Below, piece after piece: positions 1 through 6,757 of a DNA stretch of 7,817 nt; position 1 is the stretch's first letter, and every line of letters begins with the position of its first letter. The notes below the pieces were generated by a model that made no database searches, was not told the origin of the DNA, and saw nothing but the letters and a program-made list of their open reading frames with translations. The DNA comes from Synergistes sp. (lineage in GTDB: Bacteria > Synergistota > Synergistia > Synergistales > Synergistaceae). The stretch spans positions 1 through 7,817 of the forward strand of contig JAEEYY010000188.1 in the NCBI GenBank assembly GCA_016288355.1, in the 5' to 3' direction. The position numbers and the translations under genes are program-made.

Positions 1-163
1 AGCATTTCAGCCCGTACTTTGTCAACAGGTCCAGATACTCGTCCGTCAGTGTGCCGCCCTCGATTCCATCGAACCCGATATCCCGGGCTGCACGCATCAT
101 GGCTTCCGTACTCAGATTCATGGACTTAAAGGAGTAGGGAATGACAAACAGATCCAATTTCAC
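1..163 (-). CDS. Sugar-phosphate isomerase/epimerase-like protein, N-terminal part
   Basis: This is a partial gene with a GTG start at 163-161; 54 residues are visible before the window ends. The start is fixed by an AAGGAG ribosome binding site (177-172) 8 nt upstream and by the sensible N-terminus MKLDLFVIPYSF. The segment AARDIGFDGIEGG (about residues 25-37) followed by LDLLTKYGLK resembles the first beta-alpha unit of the xylose-isomerase-like TIM-barrel family (sugar phosphate isomerases/epimerases, AP-endonuclease 2 fold), where an IGYDGVE-like strand carries an early acidic residue. The catalytic metal ligands lie further downstream, outside the window, so substrate and reaction cannot be told. 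The gene is on the same strand as the his operon but 141 bp beyond it, with a hairpin and a possible promoter between, so it is probably a separate unit. It could be another protein of the same fold, such as a hydroxypyruvate isomerase or inosose dehydratase relative. Confidence 0.72.
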   Translation of the reverse strand, partial: MKLDLFVIPYSFKSMNLSTEAMMRAARDIGFDGIEGGTLTDEYLDLLTKYGLKC

Positions 164-171
164 AAACAACA

Positions 172-177
172 CTCCTT
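172..177 (-). promoter_or_regulatory. Ribosome binding site of the GTG-started epimerase-like gene
   Basis: AAGGAG on the minus strand, directly after a run of seven T, with 8 nt to the GTG at 163-161. It decides the non-ATG start; the next in-frame ATG (codon 15) has no comparable site before it and would cut off the first beta strand. Confidence 0.75.
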
Positions 178-212
178 AAAAAAACTGTGCTCAGATAATG
201 TGGATGAATGCC

Positions 213-224
213 GTGTATCTACAC
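213..224. repeat. Short inverted repeat GTGTA-TC-TACAC
   Basis: Two perfect 5-bp arms are separated by 2 bp. The repeat lies where transcription from the putative promoter just upstream would begin, a common position for a repressor operator. The arms are short and no family-specific operator is recognised, so it may be chance. Confidence 0.25.
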
Positions 225-226
225 TC

Positions 227-256
227 AGTTTAGCATACAGCCCAATCAGATGACAA
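227..256 (-). promoter_or_regulatory. Possible sigma-A promoter of the epimerase-like gene
   Basis: On the minus strand TTGTCA (256-251) matches the -35 consensus at five of six bases. After an 18-nt spacer, TAAACT (232-227) matches TATAAT at four of six and is preceded by TGC, an extended -10 signature. Transcription would start near 220, about 57 nt before the GTG. The -35 box shares four bases with the 3' arm of the hairpin after hisK. The call rests on consensus matching alone; chance matches in AT-rich gaps are common. Confidence 0.4.
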
Positions 257-300
257 GTGCTCCGTAACCGCGGACAGGTCCATGGTTTCGGAGCACTTGT
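253..300 (-). terminator. Hairpin at the end of the his operon, candidate terminator
   Basis: A perfect 12-bp inverted repeat (253-264 with 289-300) begins 4 nt after the hisK stop codon. The 24-nt loop can fold further: AACC pairs with GGTT (266-269 with 284-287) and GGA with TCC (272-274 with 279-281), giving a nearly continuous 48-nt stem-loop. In the operon direction the 3' arm ends in ACTTGT and is followed by CATCTGATTGGG, so the classical U-run is missing. It may be a weak or factor-assisted terminator, or a structure protecting the mRNA 3' end. The inverted repeat is certain; its role is inferred from its place. Confidence 0.55.
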
Positions 301-304
301 ATTG

Positions 305-1090
305 TCAATGCGATGAAAGAAACGGAACAAATTTCGCACCGAGGGCAGCCGCGTTACAATACTGCCTGTCAAAATCATAGCACAGATGGTCCGGGCTGTG
401 GCTGTCGCTGGATAGGACAAACCTTGCGCCGTTGTCTGACAGATAACGGATCATCGGACTGCTTGGATAGGGAACGGTTCGATAGCCTCGGGCAATTGCG
501 CCGGTGTTGATCTCAAACGGGACGCCGCAGGGGAGTAGCCGGTCGGCGGCAGCCCTCCACGCAGCGGTATATCGTGGATCCTCCTCGTTGAAGAACCGGT
601 TTCCGAGGTTGAGTTTGCTGATCAGGTCAAAATGTCCGATCAAGTCGCAGCGGGTTGCATCATAGACGTCGCTGACGGTGCGGAAGTATTCTTCCGCCAG
701 GCACATGCAGTCGCCGCCGAAGAACCGGTCTGCGGCAGTCAGGAGATCCTGCTCCCGGTAGTCCACCGGAATGTACTGCCCGTCCAGATGCAGGTAATGA
801 ACCGAGCCGATGACATAGTCAAAGGGCTCCGTACTTTGAGTGGAAAAGAGATCCTGCTCCACGCCGCAGTAGATTTCCAGCTTATCTGCATAGCGCACTG
901 ACAGCGACCGAATCTGGTCCAGATAGGCCGGTATCATCTCCTGCTTCATGCAGCAGTCCAGATCGTATGGAGCGTATCCGTGATCGGCAAAGCCGAGGCG
1001 GGTCATTCCAAGACGGACGGCAGCCTGTACGACCTCCTCCGGAGACGCGGAGCCGTCGGAGAAGGTGGAATGAACATGAAAGTCCTCCAT
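305..1090 (-). CDS. hisK: Histidinol-phosphatase, PHP family (HisK)
   Basis: Hydrolyses L-histidinol phosphate to L-histidinol and phosphate, the eighth step of the pathway. The 261-residue length fits the PHP-type enzyme of Firmicutes. Metal-binding residues expected for the PHP domain are all visible: HVH at 5-7, D12, H37 (FADHG), E78 (GVEQD), H98 (GSVHY), H153 (GHFD), and D229 with H231 (SSDSH), enough for a trinuclear metal centre. The start codon shares one base with the hisIE stop (TGATG), and AGGAG lies 11 nt upstream. It is the last gene of the operon and supplies the phosphatase that the monofunctional HisB lacks. The family also contains other phosphoesterases, but the operon setting makes this role close to certain. 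Confidence 0.95.
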   Translation of the reverse strand: MEDFHVHSTFSDGSASPEEVVQAAVRLGMTRLGFADHGYAPYDLDCCMKQEMIPAYLDQIRSLSVRYADKLEIYCGVEQDLFSTQSTEPFDYVIGSVHYLHLDGQYIPVDYREQDLLTAADRFFGGDCMCLAEEYFRTVSDVYDATRCDLIGHFDLISKLNLGNRFFNEEDPRYTAAWRAAADRLLPCGVPFEINTGAIARGYRTVPYPSSPMIRYLSDNGARFVLSSDSHSPDHLCYDFDRQYCNAAALGAKFVPFLSSH

Positions 1091-1737
1091 CAGGTCATTT
1101 TCTCCTGCTTAACCTTGTGGTCAATGACATGGCGGGATGCCAGCTCTTTATGGACATCCTCCACGCTGATGCCCGCTTCCACCATGAGAACCATGACATG
1201 GTAAGCCAGATCCGCGATTTCATAGATGGTTTCCGGACGGTCCTCCGCCTTGCCGGCGATAATCACTTCCGTGCATTCCTCACCGACCTTTTTCAGGATT
1301 TTGTCCAGACCCTTCTCAAAGAGGTAGGTGGTATAAGAGCCTTCCGGAAGATTTTCCTTGCGTCCCTGCAGCAGTTCATACAGACCCTCCAGCGTAAACT
1401 GGTGACGGTCCTCGCTCTGGAAGACAGGATACTCAAAGCAGGACTGGGTGCCGAGATGGCAGGCAGGTCCGTCCGGCTCCACCACAACCACCAGTGCGTC
1501 CTGGTCGCAGTCTGCCGTGATGGAGACGATGTGCTGATAGTTGCCGCTGGTCTCTCCTTTCAGCCAGAGTTCCTGGCGGGAGCGGCTGAAGAAGCAGGTC
1601 AGTTCCTTCTCCATGGAGATTTTCAGGCTTTCCCGGTTCATGTAGGCCAGCGTGAGGACCCGCTTGGAAACGGAATCCACAACAATTGCGGGGATCAGGC
1701 CATTGGCGTCAAATTTCAGATCTTCAATGTTCAGCAT
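1090..1737 (-). CDS. hisI: Bifunctional phosphoribosyl-AMP cyclohydrolase / phosphoribosyl-ATP pyrophosphatase (HisIE)
   Basis: A fused enzyme for steps two and three: the C-terminal half (HisE) cleaves pyrophosphate from phosphoribosyl-ATP and the N-terminal half (HisI) opens the adenine ring. HisI spans about residues 1-110, with KGETSGN at 60-66, the metal-binding DCDQD at 76-80, and cysteines C77, C93 (ACHLG) and C100 (SCF). HisE spans about 116-205, with TTYLFEKGLDKILKKVGEE (136-154) carrying the acidic metal ligands, E157, and EIADLAYH (173-180). At 215 residues it matches the usual fusion length. The ATG at 1737 overlaps the hisF end by 7 nt; the ribosome binding site (GAGAGAGG, 1752-1745) is weaker than those of its neighbours. 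It is often written hisIE. Confidence 0.96.
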   Translation of the reverse strand: MLNIEDLKFDANGLIPAIVVDSVSKRVLTLAYMNRESLKISMEKELTCFFSRSRQELWLKGETSGNYQHIVSITADCDQDALVVVVEPDGPACHLGTQSCFEYPVFQSEDRHQFTLEGLYELLQGRKENLPEGSYTTYLFEKGLDKILKKVGEECTEVIIAGKAEDRPETIYEIADLAYHVMVLMVEAGISVEDVHKELASRHVIDHKVKQEKMT

Positions 1738-2501
1738 GGTGCTACCTCTCTCACAAGAATGTGTTCTTCCCGGAGCCTTGCCTTGAGGTCCGGAATCAGG
1801 ACTTCCCCGAAATGGAAGATGGAGGCCGCAAGACCTGCATCCACCTGAGGAAGGGAATGAAACAGTTCAATAAAATGATCGATATTGCCGGCGCCGCCGG
1901 AGGCAATGACCGGAACGCCGACCGCATCGCAGACCGCCTTGAGCATGGGAAGGTCAAAGCCGCCTTTTACGCCGTCCGTATCGATGGAGTTGACCACAAT
2001 CTCTCCCGCACCAGAGTCCACACACCGGCGGATCCAGGAGATGGCCTCCATGCCTGTGTCCTCCCGGCCGCCTTTCGCGAAGACATGGAACACACCGTCC
2101 ACACGCTTGATGTCGGCGGAGAGTACGACACACTGGTCGCCGTAGCGCTTGGCTGCTTCATATACCAGTTCCGGCCGGCGGATCGCGCCGGAGTTGATGC
2201 TGACCTTGTCCGCGCCGCATTTGAGCACCCGGTCGAAGTCATCCAGGGAATTGATGCCGCCGCCTACCGTCAGGGGAATGAAGATGGTGCTTGCCACTTC
2301 ACAGAGGATATCCGTGAAGAGCCTGCGTCCTTCCGCAGAGGCGGTGATGTCGTAGAAAACCAGTTCATCGGCGCCCACATCGGAATAATAGCGCGCGAGA
2401 TCCACAGGGGAGGAGACGTCCCGCAGCCCTTCGAAATTCACGCCCTTGACCACTCTTCCGTCCCGGACATCCAGACAGGGAATAATCCGTTTGGTAATCA
2501 T
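1731..2501 (-). CDS. hisF: Imidazole glycerol phosphate synthase, cyclase subunit (HisF)
   Basis: A (beta/alpha)8-barrel subunit that takes ammonia from HisH and converts PRFAR to imidazole-glycerol phosphate and AICAR, linking the pathway to purine synthesis. The 256-residue protein opens with the hallmark ITKRIIPCLDV. The catalytic aspartates are D11 and D130 (in SADIKR). Phosphate-binding segments VGGGI (79-83) and ASGGAG, and the NSIDTDG loop (171-177), are intact. The start gives an ATGA overlap with the hisA stop, and GAGGTGG precedes it inside the hisA end. The two-fold relation to HisA next door (same half-barrel origin) is typical of the family. Its partner hisH is two genes upstream. 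Confidence 0.97.
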   Translation of the reverse strand: MITKRIIPCLDVRDGRVVKGVNFEGLRDVSSPVDLARYYSDVGADELVFYDITASAEGRRLFTDILCEVASTIFIPLTVGGGINSLDDFDRVLKCGADKVSINSGAIRRPELVYEAAKRYGDQCVVLSADIKRVDGVFHVFAKGGREDTGMEAISWIRRCVDSGAGEIVVNSIDTDGVKGGFDLPMLKAVCDAVGVPVIASGGAGNIDHFIELFHSLPQVDAGLAASIFHFGEVLIPDLKARLREEHILVREVAPC

Positions 2502-3211
2502 TTTGCCACCTCAATCGCTTGCTTCAGGGAAATTGCCCCGGTGTAATAGGCCTTTCCGATAATGGCGCCGTAGAGATCCATGGCGCGCAGGATCCGGATA
2601 TCCTCCAGACTGGACACGCCGCCGGAGGCGATGATATTCATGGAGAATTCATTTGACAGTTTCTGGTAGAGCGCGTGGTTGGCACCCTGCATGGCACCGT
2701 CCCGGGAGATATCCGTACAGATCAGGGTCTGGATTCCCAGCGTCTGCAGATGAGCGCAGAAATCAAAGGCGTCCAGGCCGGATTTCTCCGTCCAGCCGGA
2801 TACGGCAACCTCGCCGTCGCGGATATCCACGCCCACGGTAAGCTGGTCCGGACAGCGCGCGGCAGCCGCCGCCAGAAAGTCCGGATCCCGAACTGCGGCA
2901 GTTCCGAGAATGACGCGGCTGATGCCGGCGTCCAGATAGCGATCGATCACTTCCATGCTCCGGATGCCGCCGCCTACCTCCACGCGGAGTCCGGAATCCC
3001 GGACCAGGCGCTCAATGACGGGCAGATTTGGCGTCTGTCCGCTTTTTGCGCCTTCCAGATCCACTGTGTGAAGCCAGACGGCGCCCTGCAGGGCAAAATC
3101 GGAGGCAATTTCCCAGGGCTTGTCCGAATAAACGGTCATCTGGGTATAATCCCCCCGCAGCAGCCGCACGGCTTTGCCCTCATACAGATCAATGGCAGGA
3201 AAAATCAGCAT
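2498..3211 (-). CDS. hisA: ProFAR isomerase (HisA)
   Basis: 1-(5-phosphoribosyl)-5-[(5-phosphoribosylamino)methylideneamino]imidazole-4-carboxamide isomerase: an Amadori rearrangement of ProFAR to PRFAR, the fourth step. The 237-residue (beta/alpha)8 barrel shows the general acid/base pair D8 (FPAIDL) and D129 (GVDIRDG), with T166 in CTDISRDG, and phosphate grips VGGGIRS (79-85) and ASGGVSS (195-201). The dual-substrate PriA of actinobacteria is unlikely because the operon context is purely his and no tryptophan genes are present. The gene starts 3 nt after the hisH stop, the only junction in the operon without overlap; its GGAGG (3224-3220) lies inside the last hisH codons, 8 nt before the ATG. 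Confidence 0.96.
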   Translation of the reverse strand: MLIFPAIDLYEGKAVRLLRGDYTQMTVYSDKPWEIASDFALQGAVWLHTVDLEGAKSGQTPNLPVIERLVRDSGLRVEVGGGIRSMEVIDRYLDAGISRVILGTAAVRDPDFLAAAAARCPDQLTVGVDIRDGEVAVSGWTEKSGLDAFDFCAHLQTLGIQTLICTDISRDGAMQGANHALYQKLSNEFSMNIIASGGVSSLEDIRILRAMDLYGAIIGKAYYTGAISLKQAIEVAK

Positions 3212-3214
3212 GGA

Positions 3215-3832
3215 TTACACCTCCAGATCGCAGAAAGCGCGAAGAATATTCAGTCCCACATTGCCGCTCTTCTCCGGATGGAACTGGCAGCCGAAGACAT
3301 TCTCCTTCGCCACAGCTGCAGTCAGAGGCGCTCCGTACTCGGCACAGGCAATGGTATGTGCCGCACAGCCGGTTGCCTGGAAGGAGTGGACGAAGTAGAC
3401 CGCGTCTCCTTCGGAAATCCGGGAGAACAGCCGGGAGGGTTCTCCGCAGAACTGCAGAGCATTCCATCCGATATGCGGGATCTTGTAATCGGCGGGGATG
3501 ACCTCCGAGATGGGCCGTACCTGGCCGGGGATCAGACCGAGTCCCGCGTGAGTGCCGTATTCCAGACTTTCCTCCAGCAGCAGCTGCATGCCGAGACAGA
3601 TGCCGAGCAGAGGCTTGCCGGCGGAGACCTGCTCCAGAACCGCCTGATCCATACCGGCGCGGCGGAGCTTCTCCGCGGCATCGCCGAAGGCGCCGACGCC
3701 GGGCAGAATAATGCGGTCAGCCGCGGCAAGATCCTCCGGATGGGAGGTGACACGGGCTTCCGCTCCGATGGCGGCGAAGGAACTCTTCAGTGAGAAAAGG
3801 TTGCCCACGCCGTAGTCGATAATCGCAATCAT
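3215..3832 (-). CDS. hisH: Imidazole glycerol phosphate synthase, glutaminase subunit (HisH)
   Basis: A class I glutamine amidotransferase that releases ammonia from glutamine and channels it into HisF. In its 205 residues the N-terminal YGVGNLFS, the oxyanion-strand region PGVGAFGD (44-51), the nucleophile C79 in LLGICLGMQ, HIGWN (120-124), and the H185/E187 pair in FHPEKSG complete the catalytic triad. The start gives an ATGA overlap with the hisB stop, with AAAGGAG (3846-3840) 7 nt upstream. The PGVGAFGDA and HIGWN signatures separate it from the related GATases of tryptophan (TrpG) and purine (PurQ) synthesis. Confidence 0.96.
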   Translation of the reverse strand: MIAIIDYGVGNLFSLKSSFAAIGAEARVTSHPEDLAAADRIILPGVGAFGDAAEKLRRAGMDQAVLEQVSAGKPLLGICLGMQLLLEESLEYGTHAGLGLIPGQVRPISEVIPADYKIPHIGWNALQFCGEPSRLFSRISEGDAVYFVHSFQATGCAAHTIACAEYGAPLTAAVAKENVFGCQFHPEKSGNVGLNILRAFCDLEV

Positions 3833-4419
3833 TCCAGAACTCCTTTGGTGGAGAGCACCTCTCCGTTCAGATCGGGATCCACCTTGACGGCAGCGCGTAG
3901 ACTGCGGGCGGCGGACTTAAAGGCGCCTTCAATGATATGATGGGAATTGCGGCCGGACAGCTGGCGAAGGTGCAGCGTGAGAGCGGCATTTGAAGCAAAA
4001 GCATCAAAGAATTCCTCCGCAAGCTGGGTGTCGAATGTGCCGATCTTTTCCGTGGGCGGTTCCAGAGCATAGACGCACTTGCCGCGGCCGGAAAGATCCA
4101 CCGCCGTAAGGATCAGCGCCTCATCCATGGGAAGTGCGCAGTCCGCATACCGGGTCAGACCTGCCTTGTCGCCCAGCGCTTCGCGGAATGCCTTGCCCAG
4201 GCAGATGCCGATGTCCTCCACGCTGTGATGGTCATCCACATTGGTATCACCCTGACAGCGAAGCGCCAGATCAAAGCGCCCGTGACGGGCAAAAAGCGTC
4301 AGCATATGATCCAGGAATCCGACGCCAGTGGAGATCTCACTCTGCCCCGTGCCGTCCAGATTCAGCTTGAGAGAGATGTCAGTTTCCGCGGTTTTGCGGC
4401 TGATTTCACTTGTTCTCAT
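3829..4419 (-). CDS. hisB: Imidazoleglycerol-phosphate dehydratase (HisB)
   Basis: Dehydrates imidazole-glycerol phosphate to imidazole-acetol phosphate, the sixth step. At 196 residues this is the dehydratase alone, without the N-terminal HAD phosphatase domain of enterobacterial HisB. The manganese-binding histidines and acids are present: H38 (FLDHML), H46 (FARHGRFD), HH at 64-65 with E68 (DDHHSVEDIG), and HH at 160-161 with E164 (SGRNSHHIIEGAFK). The start gives an ATGA overlap with the hisC stop, and GGGAGG (4431-4426) stands 6 nt upstream. The missing phosphatase is supplied by hisK at the operon end. Confidence 0.97.
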   Translation of the reverse strand: MRTSEISRKTAETDISLKLNLDGTGQSEISTGVGFLDHMLTLFARHGRFDLALRCQGDTNVDDHHSVEDIGICLGKAFREALGDKAGLTRYADCALPMDEALILTAVDLSGRGKCVYALEPPTEKIGTFDTQLAEEFFDAFASNAALTLHLRQLSGRNSHHIIEGAFKSAARSLRAAVKVDPDLNGEVLSTKGVLE

Positions 4420-5480
4420 GATCTGCCTCCCAGAATCTCATCCAGAACACGGAAGAAGGCCTGCATCTGCTCCCGTGTTCCGATGGTAATGCGGTTGAAG
4501 TCCCGGATACGCTCCGGTGTAAAATGCCGCACCAGAACGCCTTTCGCCTTGAGCGCCTGATAGAGAGAGGCGCCGTCCATGGCGGGCGTACGGGCGAAGA
4601 CAAAGTTCGTGCTGGAGGGAAGGACCAGGAAGCCTCTTTTTTTCAATTCCGCTTCCGTTTCCTCCCGGACCCGGATAATGCTGTCCCGGTTATGCAGGAC
4701 AGTCTCCTCATCACGGAGAATCGCCAGGCCCATGCTCAGCGTCATGGAGTTGACGTTATAAGGGTTGGTGGAGTAGCGCAGAGTGTTCAGATCCTGCATC
4801 AGGGCAGGACTGCCTACACCGTAGCCCAGACGGCCGCCGGCCAGAGCACGAAGCTTGGAAAAGGTTCGGGTGATCAGAAGATTGTCGTACCGGTCCAGCA
4901 GCTTCAGGGCGGATTCGCCGCCGAAATCGATATAAGCCTCGTCTACGACTACCACCCGGTCGGGCCGGCTTGCCGCCATGCGGGCGATCTCGTCAAGACC
5001 GAGAAGAATGCCGGTAGGCGCATTGGGATTTGCCAGGAAAATGGTGCCTTCCGCCGCGCACAGAGCGTCGGTATCCACTGTGAAATCCTCTTTGAGCGGG
5101 ATCTCAACGTAGGGGACCCGGTTGACCTGTGCGAAGACCGGATAGAAACCGTAGGTGATATCCGGAAAGACAGCGGGATTCTCGTTATCGCAGAAGGCCA
5201 TGAAGGCGAAATTGAGCACCTCATCGGAGCCGTTTGTCACCATGATCTGATCCGGCTCCACACCGAGGGACTGCCCGAGCGCTTCCCGGAGTTCCCGGCA
5301 TTCGGGATCCGAGTACAGATTCAGGGAACGGGTGTGTGCAGTGGCCCATTCCACCGCGGCGGGAGAGGGAGGGTAGGGGGATTCGTTGGTGTTGAGTTTG
5401 ATGTACTGCTGGTCCTGCGGCTGCTCGCCGGGTACATATGGGGTCAGACCGGAAAACCGGCTGCTGAAATAGCGGCTCAT
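4416..5480 (-). CDS. hisC: Histidinol-phosphate aminotransferase (HisC)
   Basis: A PLP-dependent fold-type I aminotransferase that makes L-histidinol phosphate from imidazole-acetol phosphate, with glutamate as donor. The 354 residues are the normal length. LNTNESPYPPSP (29-40), NPNAPTG (151-157), the cofactor-ring aspartate D180 in VVDEAYIDF, the Schiff-base lysine K209 in TRTFSKLRALAGGRLGYG with the phosphate-binding R217, and a C-terminal arginine in NRITIGTREQM are all visible. The start overlaps the hisD stop as ATGA, with GGAGG (5492-5488) 7 nt upstream. Related enzymes in this family can also transaminate aromatic amino acids, so a second role in tyrosine or phenylalanine synthesis cannot be excluded from sequence. 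Confidence 0.95.
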   Translation of the reverse strand: MSRYFSSRFSGLTPYVPGEQPQDQQYIKLNTNESPYPPSPAAVEWATAHTRSLNLYSDPECRELREALGQSLGVEPDQIMVTNGSDEVLNFAFMAFCDNENPAVFPDITYGFYPVFAQVNRVPYVEIPLKEDFTVDTDALCAAEGTIFLANPNAPTGILLGLDEIARMAASRPDRVVVVDEAYIDFGGESALKLLDRYDNLLITRTFSKLRALAGGRLGYGVGSPALMQDLNTLRYSTNPYNVNSMTLSMGLAILRDEETVLHNRDSIIRVREETEAELKKRGFLVLPSSTNFVFARTPAMDGASLYQALKAKGVLVRHFTPERIRDFNRITIGTREQMQAFFRVLDEILGGRS

Positions 5481-6757
5481 TCTGATTCCTCCGTCCGGAT
5501 TACGGCGCTGCGCGCATGCGCGGTCAGGCCTTCCTTCCTGGCAAAGTAGGCAACATCCTCAGCGACTTCCCTCAGACCGTCTGCTGTATAGTAGGTGAAC
5601 TGGGATTTCTTTACGAAATCATCCACGCTCAGGGGACTGGAGAATCTTGCGGTCCCGCTGGTCGGCAGCGTGTGGTTCGCGCCGGCGTAATAGTCGCCCA
5701 GAGCTTCCGGGCAGTTCCGGCCAAGGAAGACAGAGCCGGCATGCCGGATCTGGTTTAGGTAGTCAAAGGGATTGTCTACACAGAGTTCCAGATGCTCCGG
5801 TGCGATCTCATTGGAGATCTCAATCGCGGCATCCAGCGTGTCAGCTACAATGATCTTTCCATTGTTGTCAATGGAAGCGCGGGCAATCGCTTCCCGTTCC
5901 AGAAGAGGAAGCTGGCGCTCAATCTCCGCCTGTACCGCTTCTGCAAGAGCCTGGGAATCCGTGACCAGAACAGCACTGGCAAGACGGTCATGCTCTGCCT
6001 GGGAGAGCAGATCGGCAGCCACAAAGCGGGCGTCGCTTTTTGCGTCCGCGACCACCAGAATTTCACTTGGCCCTGCGATCATGTCAATGGAGACCTGTCC
6101 GAAAACCTGCCGCTTTGCCTCAGCCACATAGGCGTTGCCCGGGCCGACGATCTTGTCCACACGGGGAACGGTTTCGGTTCCGTAGGCCAGTGCGGCCACT
6201 GCCTGGGCGCCGCCCACTTTGAAAATCCGGTCCACGCCGGCAACTTTCGCGGCGGCGAGGATGGCGGAAGGAAGGCGCCCGTCTTTTCCGGGCGGCGTCA
6301 CAATGACCACCTCGCGGCATCCTGCGATCTTCGCGGGAATGGCGTTCATCAGAACAGAGGAAGGATAGGCGGCGGTACCGCCCGGCACATACAGTCCGAC
6401 CCGATCAATGGGAATGACCCGCTGGCCGAGGACAACGCCGTTCTTTTCGTTGATGACAAAACTGCTGCGCACCTGATGCGAGTGGAACGCGCGGATATTC
6501 TCCGCAGCGGTATTGAGAATCCGGAGGAACTCCGGCTCCACCTCGGCAAGAGCTTGCTCCATCTCTTCGACGCTGACCTGCAGCGCGTCGAGCCGCGCTC
6601 CGTCAAAACGGGCGGTATAGTCCAGAAGGGCCTGATCGCCCCGGGCACGTACATCGGAAATGATATCGGACACGGCGCCTGAGACATCCGCGGCACTGAC
6701 CGCGCGGGCGAAAATCTCCGCATTGGGCACCTGTCCGTATTTCATGATTCTAATCAT
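5477..6757 (-). CDS. hisD: Histidinol dehydrogenase (HisD)
   Basis: Zinc-dependent, NAD-using four-electron oxidation of L-histidinol to L-histidine, the last two steps. The 426-residue length is typical. By alignment to the known E. coli residues, the zinc ligands are Q253 and H256 (LLSQAEHD), D355 (ALGDYYAG) and H414 (LTAHA), and the catalytic pair is E321/H322 (IAPEHLEL). IDRVGLYVPGGTAAYPSSVLM, GGAQAVAALAYGTE and VGPGNAYVAEAK are also intact. The first ATG (6757) is preferred over the ATG at codon 5 because AGGAGG (6770-6765) lies 7 nt before it; it shares one base with the hisG stop (TGATG). Confidence 0.97.
   Translation of the reverse strand: MIRIMKYGQVPNAEIFARAVSAADVSGAVSDIISDVRARGDQALLDYTARFDGARLDALQVSVEEMEQALAEVEPEFLRILNTAAENIRAFHSHQVRSSFVINEKNGVVLGQRVIPIDRVGLYVPGGTAAYPSSVLMNAIPAKIAGCREVVIVTPPGKDGRLPSAILAAAKVAGVDRIFKVGGAQAVAALAYGTETVPRVDKIVGPGNAYVAEAKRQVFGQVSIDMIAGPSEILVVADAKSDARFVAADLLSQAEHDRLASAVLVTDSQALAEAVQAEIERQLPLLEREAIARASIDNNGKIIVADTLDAAIEISNEIAPEHLELCVDNPFDYLNQIRHAGSVFLGRNCPEALGDYYAGANHTLPTSGTARFSSPLSVDDFVKKSQFTYYTADGLREVAEDVAYFARKEGLTAHARSAVIRTEESE

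Noticed and set aside
178..192. Second GAGCAC followed by seven T on the minus strand, as an alternative terminator pairing with the GTGCTC in the hisK-proximal hairpin arm
   Set aside because: Only 6 bp could pair over about 100 nt, against 12 bp in the local hairpin; the local CTG-AGCA-CAG stem is only 3 bp. The T-run more likely just precedes the ribosome binding site.
160..420. Minus-strand 86-codon open frame covering the hisK end and the intergenic gap
   Set aside because: It is out of frame with hisK, runs through the hairpin, and has no ribosome binding site or recognisable domain.
967..1848. Plus-strand open frame of 293 codons opposite hisK, hisIE and hisF
   Set aside because: It spans three real genes in antisense and has low-complexity, arginine-rich starts typical of shadow frames.
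2675..3793. Long plus-strand open frame of 372 codons opposite hisA and hisH
   Set aside because: It runs antisense through two well-supported genes with intact catalytic residues, has no recognisable domain, and is explained by GC-rich codon bias leaving few antisense stops.
4524..5549. Plus-strand open frame of 341 codons opposite hisC
   Set aside because: It is a shadow of hisC with no family-like motif.
5792..6682. Plus-strand open frame of 296 codons opposite hisD
   Set aside because: It lies wholly inside hisD, which is full length with all zinc ligands; no protein-like pattern is seen in the antisense frame.
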